Source: Candidula unifasciata
Lineage: Eukaryota > Mollusca > Gastropoda > Stylommatophora > Geomitridae
Direction: 5' to 3'
Length of the DNA: 64,000 bases
Assembly (NCBI GenBank): GCA_905116865.2
Contig: CAJHNH020004591.1
Coordinates: 62,001-126,000 of the forward strand
Shown: piece by piece, positions 50,673 through 61,600 of the stretch
Layout of the letters: every line of letters starts with the position of its first letter
How positions within the stretch are numbered: the first letter of the stretch is position 1
Translations under genes and position numbers: made by a program
Notes under the pieces: generated by a model
The model's input: the letters and a program-made list of their open reading frames with translations, nothing else
Databases searched by the model: none
Told to the model about the DNA's origin: nothing

Positions 50673-51152
50673 CATGATGCCGATTGCAACTTTAAATTAT
50701 ATAAAAAAAAATGTTAGAGCAATAATTATGTATTGTATTGACAATTCTACTATTCTTATCTACAACTTTTGTATTCTATAAAATGAATACAAGGAACCTG
50801 CGTCTAATAACTAATACAATTATTGTTTCTGCTGTAATGCAGTTTTTTTCTGTCCGGAAATTGATGGCCTTCTTTTAAAATATCCAAAAATATAAAAACA
50901 TGAACTAGAAGAAACGACTCGTGGCCCAGACACAGCAAACCAGAAGGCAGGCGACCAGTAGGGTGGGTGGGTAGACTGACTTCTAAGTTCTATGAGTTAT
51001 TTATATGTTCTTTTATTGGATTTTCTTAGCACGACGTAAATTATACATTGTTAAAACTAGACTTGTTTGACCTAACATTTGATGACGGAGTTGTCTGGCA
51101 GAATATGTTAATTTCAAGTAAGCTTTAGCATGGTAATTTAAATATATATAAA
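50673..51152. other. Intergenic A/T-rich sequence
   Basis: Nothing recognised between the tRNA-Cys gene and the Helitron-like element. Confidence 0.5.
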
Positions 51153-53171
51153 TCTTATTATATATATAAAAATCAATGTTTGTGTGTTTGTTTGCCCCTT
51201 ATATAGACTCGGAAACTACTAAACCGATTTAGCTGAAATTTTCAGGATATGTTTGTTTTGATACCGGATGTTGAACCATCATGGTTTGAAATTCAACCTG
51301 TCACTATTAGACTAGTTAGAGATAGGTGACCACAATTTAAGCCATAATATTCGAAACTAATATTTATAATTTGAGTGATTTCTAATTATAGCCACGTTAG
51401 TAATTGCGCATGCGCCGAGGCTTTAAGGGGCATCAAGGACTATCTCGACCTCTGCGCAGACATTGACTACGACATTAACTTCATTAACCTTGTTAGACAC
51501 GTGCGATTTCTATTGTTGTGCCGTTTCATTGGAGTATCTGTCTACGAGAAAACAATTCCCTGCGGTTTTGAGTTGTGTTATAACCTCGACACAGTAGTAG
51601 GGACACACATTTCTAATAGTTTAGTTCTCTTTTCGGTGCTCCGATTAAGTGGCTGCTTAGTCGAATGGTTAGAACACTGGGTTCCCGTGCAGGAGACCAG
51701 GGTTCAAATCCGCAATAGTTAAATATTTTTTTTTTACCCCGGACTAAAATAATATCCTCATCTGCTCTGTTGTGGTGACAGCACTAGCAATGTTGCCCTT
51801 AATACTAAAAAAAAAAAGACAAAAAAATGGGGAAACCATTTGATTATTAAATTTGACCATTTCGCATACTTATGATTGCATTTTTAAACTTTCCGATTGC
51901 ATGGTTACGCTGAAATTGCATAGCTTGCCTTTTATTTTCATTTAGATTTAGTTATTTCATCTGCGTTGGAATTTTAAGCTGTGCTGTTTACCATAGCGTT
52001 CATTTTCTAATTATGGTGGGTTTTTTTCCTGTGTTCATTTGCTTTTCAAGTGTTTTTTTTTTTCTCCCAACTTCAATGAGGGAAAGAGTTGTCGGTGAAT
52101 GGGGGGGGGGGGGGGGGGGCAAACTATTAACTGAGAGAGCTTTAAGTCACAGTAACTGCTTTACCCACTTAAAGTAGCAGCAGCAGTAATAGTTGTGGTT
52201 GGGCTGTTACACCATTGTGCTCTCATGTGAAGACCGCCGGTAAGGTTATGGCGTTCTTCTGTCGGCAAGTGAAATTATACATCCTAACCTGACCAGTCTG
52301 TGGCGACAGCACTAGCCATGCGGAACCAAATCTTCTGGCTCACGACTCTCTGTCTACTCCGATGGTAACACAGATAGCAGTGACATTATTTTAGCTACTG
52401 TGGTGGTGGTCGTGGTAGTAGTTGTACTGGTACTTGAATGATGATGTGGTAAATATTACACTAGCCCCATTCACTACCTATTACAATTCCTGCTCCCCAT
52501 TTTAGTCCGGATGGACAGGGATGTCAATGTCAGTTACAGCAACAACAAAATATTGCCAATAATGATTTTCAAATCCTTCGGAGAGGGAGAGAGCAGTAGT
52601 CGGTGGAAGAGGGGAGGAGGTAATGACTTAAATTTAAGAGAACTTAAAGAGCTTTACACGTGATTTTCAAGTTCTCATTACCTAATTTGTTTATATTTTA
52701 CTAACGCTACCCCCGCTTTTCTATTTTTTATGACTTACTTTGTTATTCAAAAGTACAGTTGTAGCTTTACTTCCGTCCCCTATAAAAATACAAACAGCTT
52801 TAGCATGTGATAACCAAATAACCATTTTTGTTACTGTGCTAATACCATTTAAACGACCACTAATATAAAGACACAATTATAAGGTGCGTGTTCTAAAGTT
52901 GGAAAACCAGACTATCTATATATCTGTGCAGAAAATGATTGCGACATTAACTATATTAGACACGTGCGATTTCCATTGTCTTTCTTTTCCAAAAACCTTT
53001 GATGATGGAGAGGGTAGTAGGTGGATTTAGTTGTGGTGGTGGGGAAGGGGATCAAAGACTATCTCTATATCTGAGCAGACAATGATTGTATTAGACACGT
53101 GCGATTTCTACTTTCTTTCATTTTCATTTAGCCAAATTATGCCACAGCAACGTGTGGCCGGGTACAGCTAG
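51153..53171 (+). mobile_element. Non-autonomous Helitron-like element
   Basis: The 5' end is A|TCTTATTATATATAT and the 3' end CTAG|T. A 6-bp stem hairpin GCCACA-GCAACG-TGTGGC (53141-53158) lies 9 bp before CTAG. A/T flanks, 5' TC, a 3' hairpin and CTRR are the Helitron hallmarks. The interior has three spaced copies of GACTATCTCGACC...ATTAGACACGTGCGATTTC-like sequence (51435, 52910, 53055), the CTCGGAAACTACTAAACCGA block, a tRNA-like segment and a run of 19 G at 52101. There is no Rep/helicase. Confidence 0.7.
51650..51720 (+). repeat. tRNA-like segment inside the Helitron-like element
   Basis: TGGCTGCTTAGTCGAATGGT with TAGAACA and CAGGGTTCAAATCC have A- and B-box form and a T run follows, but the acceptor stem does not pair. 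A tRNA pseudogene or SINE head. Confidence 0.55.
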
Positions 53172-53487
53172 TATATATATATATATATAGTTATATAGTG
53201 GCACTTTTCCGAATACCGGTCCCAATTTATTCACTGTGCAAAACATCATTTTGAGAGCCCCAATAGGTTATGTAGTAACAAACATTTGGGCCATCATCAT
53301 CAGTTTCCACTTCTGCCGTTTTTGCTCGTGGGGAAAGGGCAGGGGGGGGCTGATCTTTTTTTTAAAATTAGTTAGTTGTGTACCCTTTACAGGACGCTGC
53401 AAAACCAACCACAGCATTTGGTTTGTTGGCTGTTGTGGTTTTACTAGGCAAATCTTATGTTCAGGAGTAGTATTATAGTAAATATCA
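53172..53487. other. Short intergenic stretch with dispersed repeat
   Basis: 53365-53485 matches 40815-40935; the remainder is unassigned. Confidence 0.5.
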
Positions 53488-53499
53488 AATTAACCTCCT

Positions 53500-55223
53500 T
53501 CTCCTTCTTCTTCTGCGTTCGATATCAGTCATGCTAAACATTGAGTCCCGTCTGGGTCACAAATAGGATTGTGCGTTTAAGGTCGCCACCGGTCCCCCAT
53601 AGCTTCTCTTGCAATGTGGCTCCTTTGGGCCAGATCCACAGTCTTTGCTGGGAGAGGTAAGGGCAGTACTGCAGTATGTGTTCAGGGGTTTGTCTTTCTG
53701 CTCCACAATCACAGGCAGCAGATTCTTTTATGCCTATCCTGTACAAGTGTGCTCGAAGACCACAGTGTCCAGTCCGAAGTCTAAGAATTGATGTTTGTTC
53801 TTTCCTGTTGAGTTTGTTTATGCTGTCACTCTCTGGTCTGTAATCTCCATTCTGCCTTCTCCACTCCCGCTTGAAAGACTGCTTTAGCACTGTTTTGGTT
53901 TCCTTGTAGCTGTGTGGTGGATGAGGTTGTGGAAGATTACTCCCAGCTTTTGCCAACTCATCTGCTCTCTCATTTCCTTGAATACCACAGTGGGCTGGTA
54001 TCCACTGCAAGACCAGTTCTGCTTCCTTGGAGAGTAAGCCAATGTTGGTCCTTAGATCAGCAATTATTTTGTCTTGTTTTTTGCTGGATAGTGCTTGGAG
54101 AACAGATAATGAGTCGCTAAGTATAACAATTTGGTGCCCTCTGTGTTCTTGAGTGATGAGATGTTGGACTGCAGAGAGGAGGGCAGTTGCCTCAGCTCTG
54201 AAGTTAGTGCAGATGTCACCTGCTGGTAGAGAGAGAGTTTCTGCTCTACTGCTATGGGGTTTAATGTAAATTCCACAACACCCCTTTCTGACTGCATCTG
54301 TAGCAGAGCCGTCGGTGAAAACCTGAGTCCAAGTGGTGTTTGGATACTTCTCATCAAGCATAGCAAGAGCCAGGGTTCTCTGTTGTGTCTCCGTCTGGGC
54401 ATCTTTTGAAGTGATTCCTGGTACCTTTAGGACTACATTTGCTTTCTCTGGCTTGCTTGTCCATGGTTCTGGCCCAAGTTTTTCGCACAGTGCAACATCT
54501 CTTTCAAGCAGATCTTGGTGCTGTCTGTACAGTTCTCTATCAAGGTGGTTGGGGCTCCGACGCTTCTGTCTGTTTTTTTTATCTCTCTTGAAATTTAAAA
54601 TGCAGTGGGTGACTTTGAAGTCTTTTTAATTTCTCATACTGTAAAAGAGTTTTGTATTGTCTTCTGAGTTCGAGTGGTTCAGTATCTGCTATCTTTTCTA
54701 TTTCTTTGATGGGGGTGGTTTTCATGGCTCCGAGAACAATCCTTAATCCCATATTCTGAACCTTGTCCAGTTTTCCAATTGTTGTCTTGGCTGCTGCAGC
54801 CCATGCAGTGGAGGCATATTCTATGACTGGCCTGACTGCTCCAGTATATACTTGTTTTAGGATTCTAGAGTTAGCGCCCCATGTGGTACCCGCTAATTTT
54901 TTCATAACTGCAAGCTTCTTGAATGCTTTTCCCTGTACTGCTTCTACATGTGACTTCCAAGTTAGTCGCGAATCAAGTGTAACGCCCAGAAAGGTAGGAG
55001 TGTCAGTCTGTGGAATGAGTTGGTTTTTAATCCGAATTTCGATTTTTTCTTTTTTTGGGGAGAGAGAGAAAAGTGATGCTGTGCTTTTTGATTTATTTAG
55101 CTTTAGACCCCACTTTTCGGTCCAGGCTTCTACATTTTCCACAGTTTTTTGTAACAGATTGAGGCTGTGGTAGTGTATTCGGAGGCTGTCCAAACTGCAA
55201 AGTCATCGGCGTGTAGGGTATTA
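53500..55223 (-). mobile_element. LINE-E copy B, 5'-truncated, RT plus RNase H
   Basis: 1724 bp between exact 12-bp duplications AAATTAACCTCC (53488-53499, 55224-55235). On the minus strand it starts in RT at LHADDFAVWTAS, then after a frame change WGLKLNKSKSTASLFSLS, FLGVTLDSRLTWKSHVEAVQ and TGAVRPVIEYASTAWAAAAK. RNase H follows in another frame: VFTDGSATDA, RAEATALLSAV, LQWIPAHCGIQGNERADELA, then LRTGHCGLRAHLYRIGIKES, CDCGAERQTPEHILQYCPYL. A TAA and a run of eight A separate RT and RNase H. The tail is CGAACGCAGAAGAAGAAGG. Confidence 0.92.
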
Positions 55224-55299
55224 AAATTAACCTCCAACACCCGGCTATTCCAATAAAAAAAAAAAATTAAAAAAAAAAGACGAGAGATTATTACTTTAT

Positions 55300-55975
55300 T
55301 TTTTATCTGAACTTTAGTTTCCAGTGTCAGACCTGGACATAAATTAAGGAGCACATGAAAAAAACTAACCACATATGTGAAATGAGATGCTTAAGAAAGT
55401 CTGAACAAAATGAGGCAGGATCATGTTAGAAATGAAGAGATTTTAACTGTTGAACAATTAAAAAAAAAAAAAGTAAAGATCCCTTTACACGCCTTTAGGC
55501 GCATCGGGCATATGGGAAGAGCACCCATATTTTTACAGAACAATTGGCACTCGGTGGGTAATGTGGTCAGCATTACGCCGGCCGTCTTTACTTTCCCAGG
55601 ACAGCCCATCCTGGTACCCATTTGAGGCTGGGTCGACCTGCGACGTCCCATACCACGATAAAAATCCACGCAGCCCACGCAGGTTTCGATCGCGGTACGT
55701 TGGATTACGAGTCAGACTCGCAACGCCTTAGCCACGGACGCCGCCTGTTGAACAATACCCATGGTTAAATTAATTAGGAAACAAAGAATAAAATTGTTCA
55801 GCCACCTATGGAAAATTAATCCAGCAGTTTCATCAGTGAGAGCATACAGCGTGTGGAAATGGAAACATAAAAGGTAGAGAGAGAGAGAGCAACCTAGAAG
55901 AAGATAAATTGAAGAAGTCACTGGCAGACTAAGACATCACAGCTGACCAAGATATTAGGCATGTCCTGGCTTAGC
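55300..55975 (+). pseudogene. LINE RT C-terminal fragment split by a SINE
   Basis: Homologous to 19690-19895 and 20402-20775: SSVRPGHKLRST-type TTTCCAGTGTCAGACCTGGA, EMRCL, VRNEEI, then after the SINE NTHG.IN.ETKN.IVQPP-like and SRRRINEEVTGRL-like segments. Multiple stops. Confidence 0.65.
55459..55744 (-). mobile_element. SINE-N copy with target-site duplication
   Basis: 286 bp bounded by CTGTTGAACAAT (55447-55458, 55745-55756). Reversed: head GGCGTCCGTGGCTAAGGCGT, central GACCCAGCCTCAAATGGGTA, end TAAAGGGATCTTTACTTTTT. It defines the full-length limits of this family. Confidence 0.93.
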
Positions 55976-56100
55976 TACCTATAATCTGTTAAATATTTTA
56001 CCCTGAGAACACTATAAAAATAGGCCATGACCTTGTTATAAGTTCAGAAAAAGTATGTAAAATAAGAAACACAGCTATACACAGGTCACTAATAAATTCA

Positions 56101-56246
56101 TTAACTCTTTGAGTCCCAGAGGGTTTAGCATCACAGGCCCAAGCGGTAGTCAAAAAAGACGTAAAATCGGCGCATCATGCGTTCATTGGGCTTCTAGGTA
56201 GTAACCTATAAATGTATCATGCGTTCCTTGGGACTTAAAGAGGTAA
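56101..56246. mobile_element. Small inverted-repeat element with TTAA edge
   Basis: TTAACTCTTTGAGTCCCA at the left and TGGGACTTAAAGAGGTAA at the right form imperfect inverted repeats about 146 bp apart. The left TTAA and near-TTAA right edge suggest a piggyBac-like MITE. Confidence 0.5.
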
Positions 56247-56581
56247 AATTATGTGAAAGGGTTAATCAACAAACAGGGTGATGCATTAAATGGAATAAAC
56301 CCCCATTTAATTTTCATCCGATCACTAGAAATAGAAAGGTCTGATGCAACACCAACTTAGTGAGCATACACCACTGATTGTTAATCATCATCATCAGGTG
56401 CCTTGCCGACTGGCATGGGCGATCATGCCTCTCCATAATCCGCGATCTCCTGCAGCATGTATCAGTTCGTGTGCCGACACACCTTGATTGTTAATAGTAA
56501 TGTATAATTATCTGTGACAAAAACAAGCAGTCCCTTAGATGTGCTGCAGTTGTAAAAAATACCATATTTGTCAGTGTATAG

Positions 56582-56720
56582 TCTGGCGCAACAGCCTAGT
56601 TAATAGTGCGTTGGACATCAGGTGACAATCCCCCTGTGAGTCCAGTCTCGGATTCGAACCGGGAGATGGAAAAAAAGCCACATACTCCCCAAATTAATGG
56701 TGTATGTGGCAACGAGGCTA
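56582..56720 (+). repeat. tRNA-like SINE fragment
   Basis: TGGCGCAACAGCCTAGTTAA and CTCGGATTCGAACCGGGAG resemble A and B boxes, followed by a short non-tRNA body. The preceding 56385-56490 (CATCATCATCAGGTGCCTTG and on) looks like another retroelement 3' end. Confidence 0.5.
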
Positions 56721-56739
56721 AAGGGCATTGATGCTTATT

Positions 56740-57150
56740 AAGCCAAATAGGCTATGCTGACACTGCCTTATATCAGATTCACCCCAATTTTTTTTGTTCA
56801 GAAAAAACTCAAGATTTAAAGAAAAAAACCAGCCAATATTAAAAATTATCCACTGACTACCAGAAACCTTTAAATTCAGTCCCATCTTTCTTGTTTGAAG
56901 AAACACCAAAAGTCCGTGGTGTTTCTTTCCAATCTGTCCAGTTTCAACATTTGTGTGTTTCTGATGATGGATGACAAAACGATGTAGGGAAATAATTGTT
57001 TCTTCATATTCCTTCAACATTTTTTGGTTTTTGTGTGCATAGACAGTCCACTTTGCATAATAAAGGGGTAACACTACACCCCCTGCCCCCCTCCCAACCC
57101 GATGAAACAAAAAGCACTTTTTTATGCTTACCGTTAACTTTACTGTATGT
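56740..57150 (-). pseudogene. Pogo-like transposase remnant
   Basis: Minus strand gives EYEETIISLHRFVIHHQKHT, VETGQIG, then in a shifted frame ETPRTFGVSSNKKDGTEFKG, resembling the segment around the first catalytic Asp of pogo/Tigger-type transposases (IGNMDETP..FD.PSN). The catalytic Asp region itself is damaged. The 147-residue open frame across it is not the ancestral frame. Confidence 0.5.
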
Positions 57151-57234
57151 ATGTTTATCATTTTTATTCAAATGGCAATGCTTTTCTCCCAGTTTTCTCA
57201 ACACCCATATCAATACACCAGTCTCTAATTAAGG

Positions 57235-57645
57235 CTATGTTACACTTTTGCCATGTTGCACAAGCTTTACTTTTTTTGCATCTTGCACAAAAACTTCTCC
57301 TGGGATCGTCAAAGCCTTAGTAATTTACCTTGTTGGTGAGTGTTCACAATGATGTCTCTCCTGACCTATTGCCATGTTCTTTTGCATGTTTTATCAGCTG
57401 CAGTTTAAAACTCATGGTTTAGGAATGCCACTTCTATCATTTTGCATACCAGAATTGTGATCACATAGACAGACTTGTGAACTGTTTGTTCAGGTCTAAT
57501 CTGCAACTGTAACATACGAACCAAAAATATTGACTGATGCGGTTAGCAACACAAAAAAATACTGATGCAGTAAGCATTTGTACATTCATAACCAATCAGC
57601 TTTGAGTATCATATGATGATCTCACCCCCCTTCCATCAATTAAAA
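57235..57645. other. Intergenic, no recognised feature
   Basis: Unique-looking A/T-rich sequence upstream of the KAT14-like gene. Confidence 0.4.
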
Positions 57646-57656
57646 ACAAAAGAACT

Positions 57657-57939
57657 TCTTCTTCTTCGCATTCACCAGCTGTACACTCTGGCGGAAAGTT
57701 CTGGTTGCTCGTCCACTACTGAACTGCAGTCCTGCTCCAGAACCTGAGTGTTGCGTGTGCATCAGTTTTACAGATCTCATTCTCTTGAATACAGACTGTT
57801 GGTTCCTTGCCTCTCCTGCAGATGCACTCGGACTTCAAAGGAAGCTCTCCAATTAGTCGACTCTTACAACATGCTTTTGGGGAGGCAGTGGGTCTATTCT
57901 TGTTTCCCCCACAATAGGGCCCAAGAACCCACACGGGGG
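57657..57939 (-). mobile_element. SINE-K copy with target-site duplication
   Basis: 283 bp with flanks ACAAAAGAACT (57646-57656) and ACAAAAAAACT (57940-57950), 10 of 11 matching. The body is close to the copies at 34939 and 42069. Confidence 0.92.
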
Positions 57940-58196
57940 ACAAAAAAACTGAAGCAGACACCACTTTAAAGTGAGGAAATGAATGTTACTACCTACAGAG
58001 AATTAGGTTGTTCCTCAGCCACTCATTTCTCAGGGGATACTGTTCTCCTCTCGTTTTCATGTATAGCTCGCATTGGTATCACTTCATTAAGAAGCATTCC
58101 AAGATCTTGGAAGTGAAAAGCTAGAGTGAGAGCAACTGTGGAAAATAGCCTACCTTTTTTGTATAAGACACCGCCAAATTTTAAGGCCTATTTTTT

Positions 58197-58463
58197 TTTC
58201 TCTCTTCCCCAGCTATAAGCTCTAGTAAAAAGTCCAGGTTGTTCATCCATTTGGACTTAGGCTATGTGCCAGGGCCGGAGTTTTGCATGCACAATGGTTT
58301 CACTGGCTTATTTGTGTATAGTTGGTTGTTCCTTGCTGCTTGGACTGATGCACTCAGACTTCGAAGGAAGCCCTAATTTGTCGACTCCTATGACATGCTT
58401 GTTGGGGTGGCAGTTGGTCTATTATTTTTCCCCCACAATGGGGCCCCAGAACCCACACGGATA
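58197..58463 (-). mobile_element. SINE-K copy, diverged
   Basis: CCCCAGCTATAAGCTCTAGT, TTGCATGCACAATGG, CTTGCTGCTTGGACTGATGC and AACCCACACGG keep the family order with many substitutions; an older copy. 57951-58196 is unassigned. Confidence 0.75.
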
Positions 58464-58604
58464 GGACCTATTTTGAGAACAAACAAATGTATCTTTTATG
58501 GTACTCTCAGTGACTTTTGCATTTGTGAATCATAACAATTTCATTTTACTTTTACCTAACAAAACTCATCTATGTTAAAAATGTTCTTTGTAAAATAGAG
58601 GAGT

Positions 58605-61600
58605 ATGGAGTCAACATTTTCTTGTTGCGCTTACTGCTGGAAACATGAGGAATCCTGGGAGCAGTTATTGTATTTCAAGTGTCAGCGATGCAACAAACAT
58701 GTGCATTATGGTGAGTTGACCTTTGTCGCCCAGTTGTACCTGTTTGTCCATAACCTGCCTTTTCCCAGTACAGATTATAAACAGCGTGTGATGTTGTGAA
58801 AGATCCCTTTGTGCTCAGCATGCAGCTTCCAGTTTACTGAAGCTTACACATTTGAAATTATAGTAGCCATGAGAAGGTCAGATCACATGCTTCCAGTGAA
58901 CACTCGTTTCATTGTCAATTTCCCATGTTACATTTGGAAGATTTTGAAGGATTTTTGTCCCTTCTGAAAACTGTCCCAGGTTTTGTCAGGACCTAGAAGA
59001 CGTACTTTGCTGACAAGGTTTTTCCTGGTCTCAAGGCCCTCTACAAGCCTTGATTAATGCCCATAAATAAAGGCAGTTTATTCCCTTTGTAATATCTGTG
59101 TATGCAGACAGTATCTCCCCAATGTAATGTCTATGTATGCATAAAGTATCTCCCCAGTGTAATATCTGTGGACGCAGACAGTAATTCCCCAGTGCAGTGT
59201 ATGGGAATGGAGACAGTATTTCCCCAGTGTAATGTCTGTGTATACAGGCAGTATCTCCCCTGTAATGTCTGTATACAGGCAGTATCTCCCCTCTGTAGTG
59301 TTTGTGAATGCAGACAGTATCTCTCATCTGTAATGTAGTGTAGATGTGAGAACAACTGTGTTATCCCCAGTGTCATGTAGTATGTGTGAGAAATGTATGG
59401 TACATGTATTGATAGATGTGAGAACCCTTTGTGTATGTCGTCTGCAGGTAAAGACGGTATCTTCCCAGTGTAATGCCAATAGGTCAAGCAGTCTGTTTGT
59501 ACATTTCATGCAAAGACACTCAGATATTGTCAGTTCAAACTGTGTCTCTTCTGTTTCAGATTGTATAAAAAGTTTGCAGCCCTCACCTCTCCTTGCTGAT
59601 ACATTTTTCAGAGAACCTCTTTGTTATGGTATGTGTCATGTATTGATAGATGTGAGAACCTCTGATGGAGGGAAGGAGGAGTTTGTGAGAACCTCTATGT
59701 TCTGGTATGTGTCATGTAGTGATAGATGTGAGAACCTCTGTGTTCTGGTATGTGTCATGTATTGATAGATGTGAGAACCTCTGTGTTCTGGTATGTGTCA
59801 TGTATTGATAGATGTGAGAACCTCTATGTTCTAGTATGTGTCATGTAGTGATAGATGTGAGAACCTCTGTGTTCTGGTATGTGTCATGTATTGATAGATG
59901 TGAGAACCTCTATGTTCTGGTGTGTATCAGATATTGATAGATGTTGGAACCTCTGTGTTCTGGTATGTGTCATGTAGTGATAGATGTGAGAACCTCTATG
60001 TTCTGGTATGTGTCATGTAGTGATAGATGTGAGAACCTCTATGTTCTGGTGTGTGTCATGTATTGATAGATGTGAGAACCTCTATGTTCTTGTATGTGTC
60101 AGATATTGATAGATGTGAGAACCTCTGTTCTGGTATGTGTCATGTAGTGATAGATGTGAGAACCTCTGTGTTCTGGTACGTGTCATGTATTGATAGATGT
60201 GAGAACCTCTATGTTATCGTATGTCATATATTGGTAGGTGTGTGAACCTCTGTGTTCTGGTATGTGTCATAGATTGGTAGGTGTGAGAACCTCTATGTTC
60301 TGGTATGTGTCATGTATTGATAGATGTGAGAACCTCTATGTTCTGGTGTGTGTCAGATATTGATAGATGTGGGAACCTCTATGTTCTTGTATGTGTCAGA
60401 TATTGATAGATGTGAGAACCTCTGTGTTCTGGTATGTGTCATGTATTGATAGGTGTGAAAACCTCTATGTTCTGGTATGTGTTATATATTGGAAGGTGGG
60501 AAAACCTGTAAGCTCTGGTATGTGTCATATATTGGTAGGTGTGAAAACCTGTATGCTCTGGTATGTGTTATATATTGGTAGGTGGGAAAACCTCTTTGTT
60601 CTGGTATGTGTCATGTATTGTTAAGTGTGAGAACCTCTGTGTTTTAACTTCTCTCTAGTTCCCTTCTCCACATTCTTTTTGGTCGGCCTTTTTTTTTCTA
60701 AGTCCTTGTGAGTTCCAGTTTAAAGCTCTTCTAGTTGTATTGTTCTCAGGTTTTCTCACTGTTCCTAACCAACACCAGTATCTTTTCCTCACTTCTTGAT
60801 TCACTACAGTCTGACTGTACAGTCACAGCAACAATCCCAGGTATGGCACAGAGGCTGAAGAATGTGACCTAGTACTGCATCAAAGACCCTTGAACATGTC
60901 TACAACTCTTACCCAAAACCTAAATTGATACATGTAATACGTCGTATACACCTAATTGAGTGAGCAGAAAAAAAATGGAGGAGCTGGATAGGTCATCATG
61001 CTGCAAGATGGGAGGGACCACAGTAGAAACATCATGTTCCACCGGAAAACTCTCAACATACTTCAGAGTAGAGCAGCAAGCAATTATTGATACAAGCAAA
61101 GTGCTTGAGAAAAAGAAAAATAATTTTGTCTACGAACAGGACACTGCAGGCTCAAATACCACATGGATAAAATAAAGACTGTACAGTCCCCACAGAGTAC
61201 CTGTCAGACAGGACCACAAACACCTGAGAACATTCTGCAGACCTGCATACTCTACCTACAACTTCAAAAAGAAAATTGGCCTCAGGAGTAAAGTGCGCAG
61301 AGCAACCATCGTACTAAACCAACCACACAGGACCTGCAGCTGACATGTGAGTTCATAGAGGCAACTCACCTGATGTTCTGACCTGAGTATATGTTGTTGT
61401 TGTTGTTATCGATCCAGCGGCGCATGAGCTTTCGCCCTTTGGCCCAATGCGATGTAATGGAATTTGCATGTTTTCACAAGCTGTTCTTTTCCTCAGGAGT
61501 CCACTTGTCTGGTCGGAGAGGAGTAGCGTTCTTCTCTCACTGAGACTTGATGACTAACCCCCCTGAATACCGGAAACTATCGCGAAGGCACAGGGACTCA

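Noticed and set aside
51375..51722. 115-residue plus-strand frame
   Set aside because: It runs through the Helitron-like element and a tRNA-like segment; no conserved domain.
53534..54361. 275-residue frame as a host RNase H gene
   Set aside because: It lies inside LINE-E with target-site duplications and a near-identical copy at 13.2 kb.
56718..57161. 147-residue minus-strand open frame as a novel gene
   Set aside because: The recognisable pogo-like peptides change frame inside it, so it is a decayed transposase.
59632..59659. A 21-bp intron separating two parts of KAT14-like exon 2
   Set aside because: GTATGT...TGATAG could look like an intron, but 21 bp is too short for spliceosomal removal and it stays in frame.
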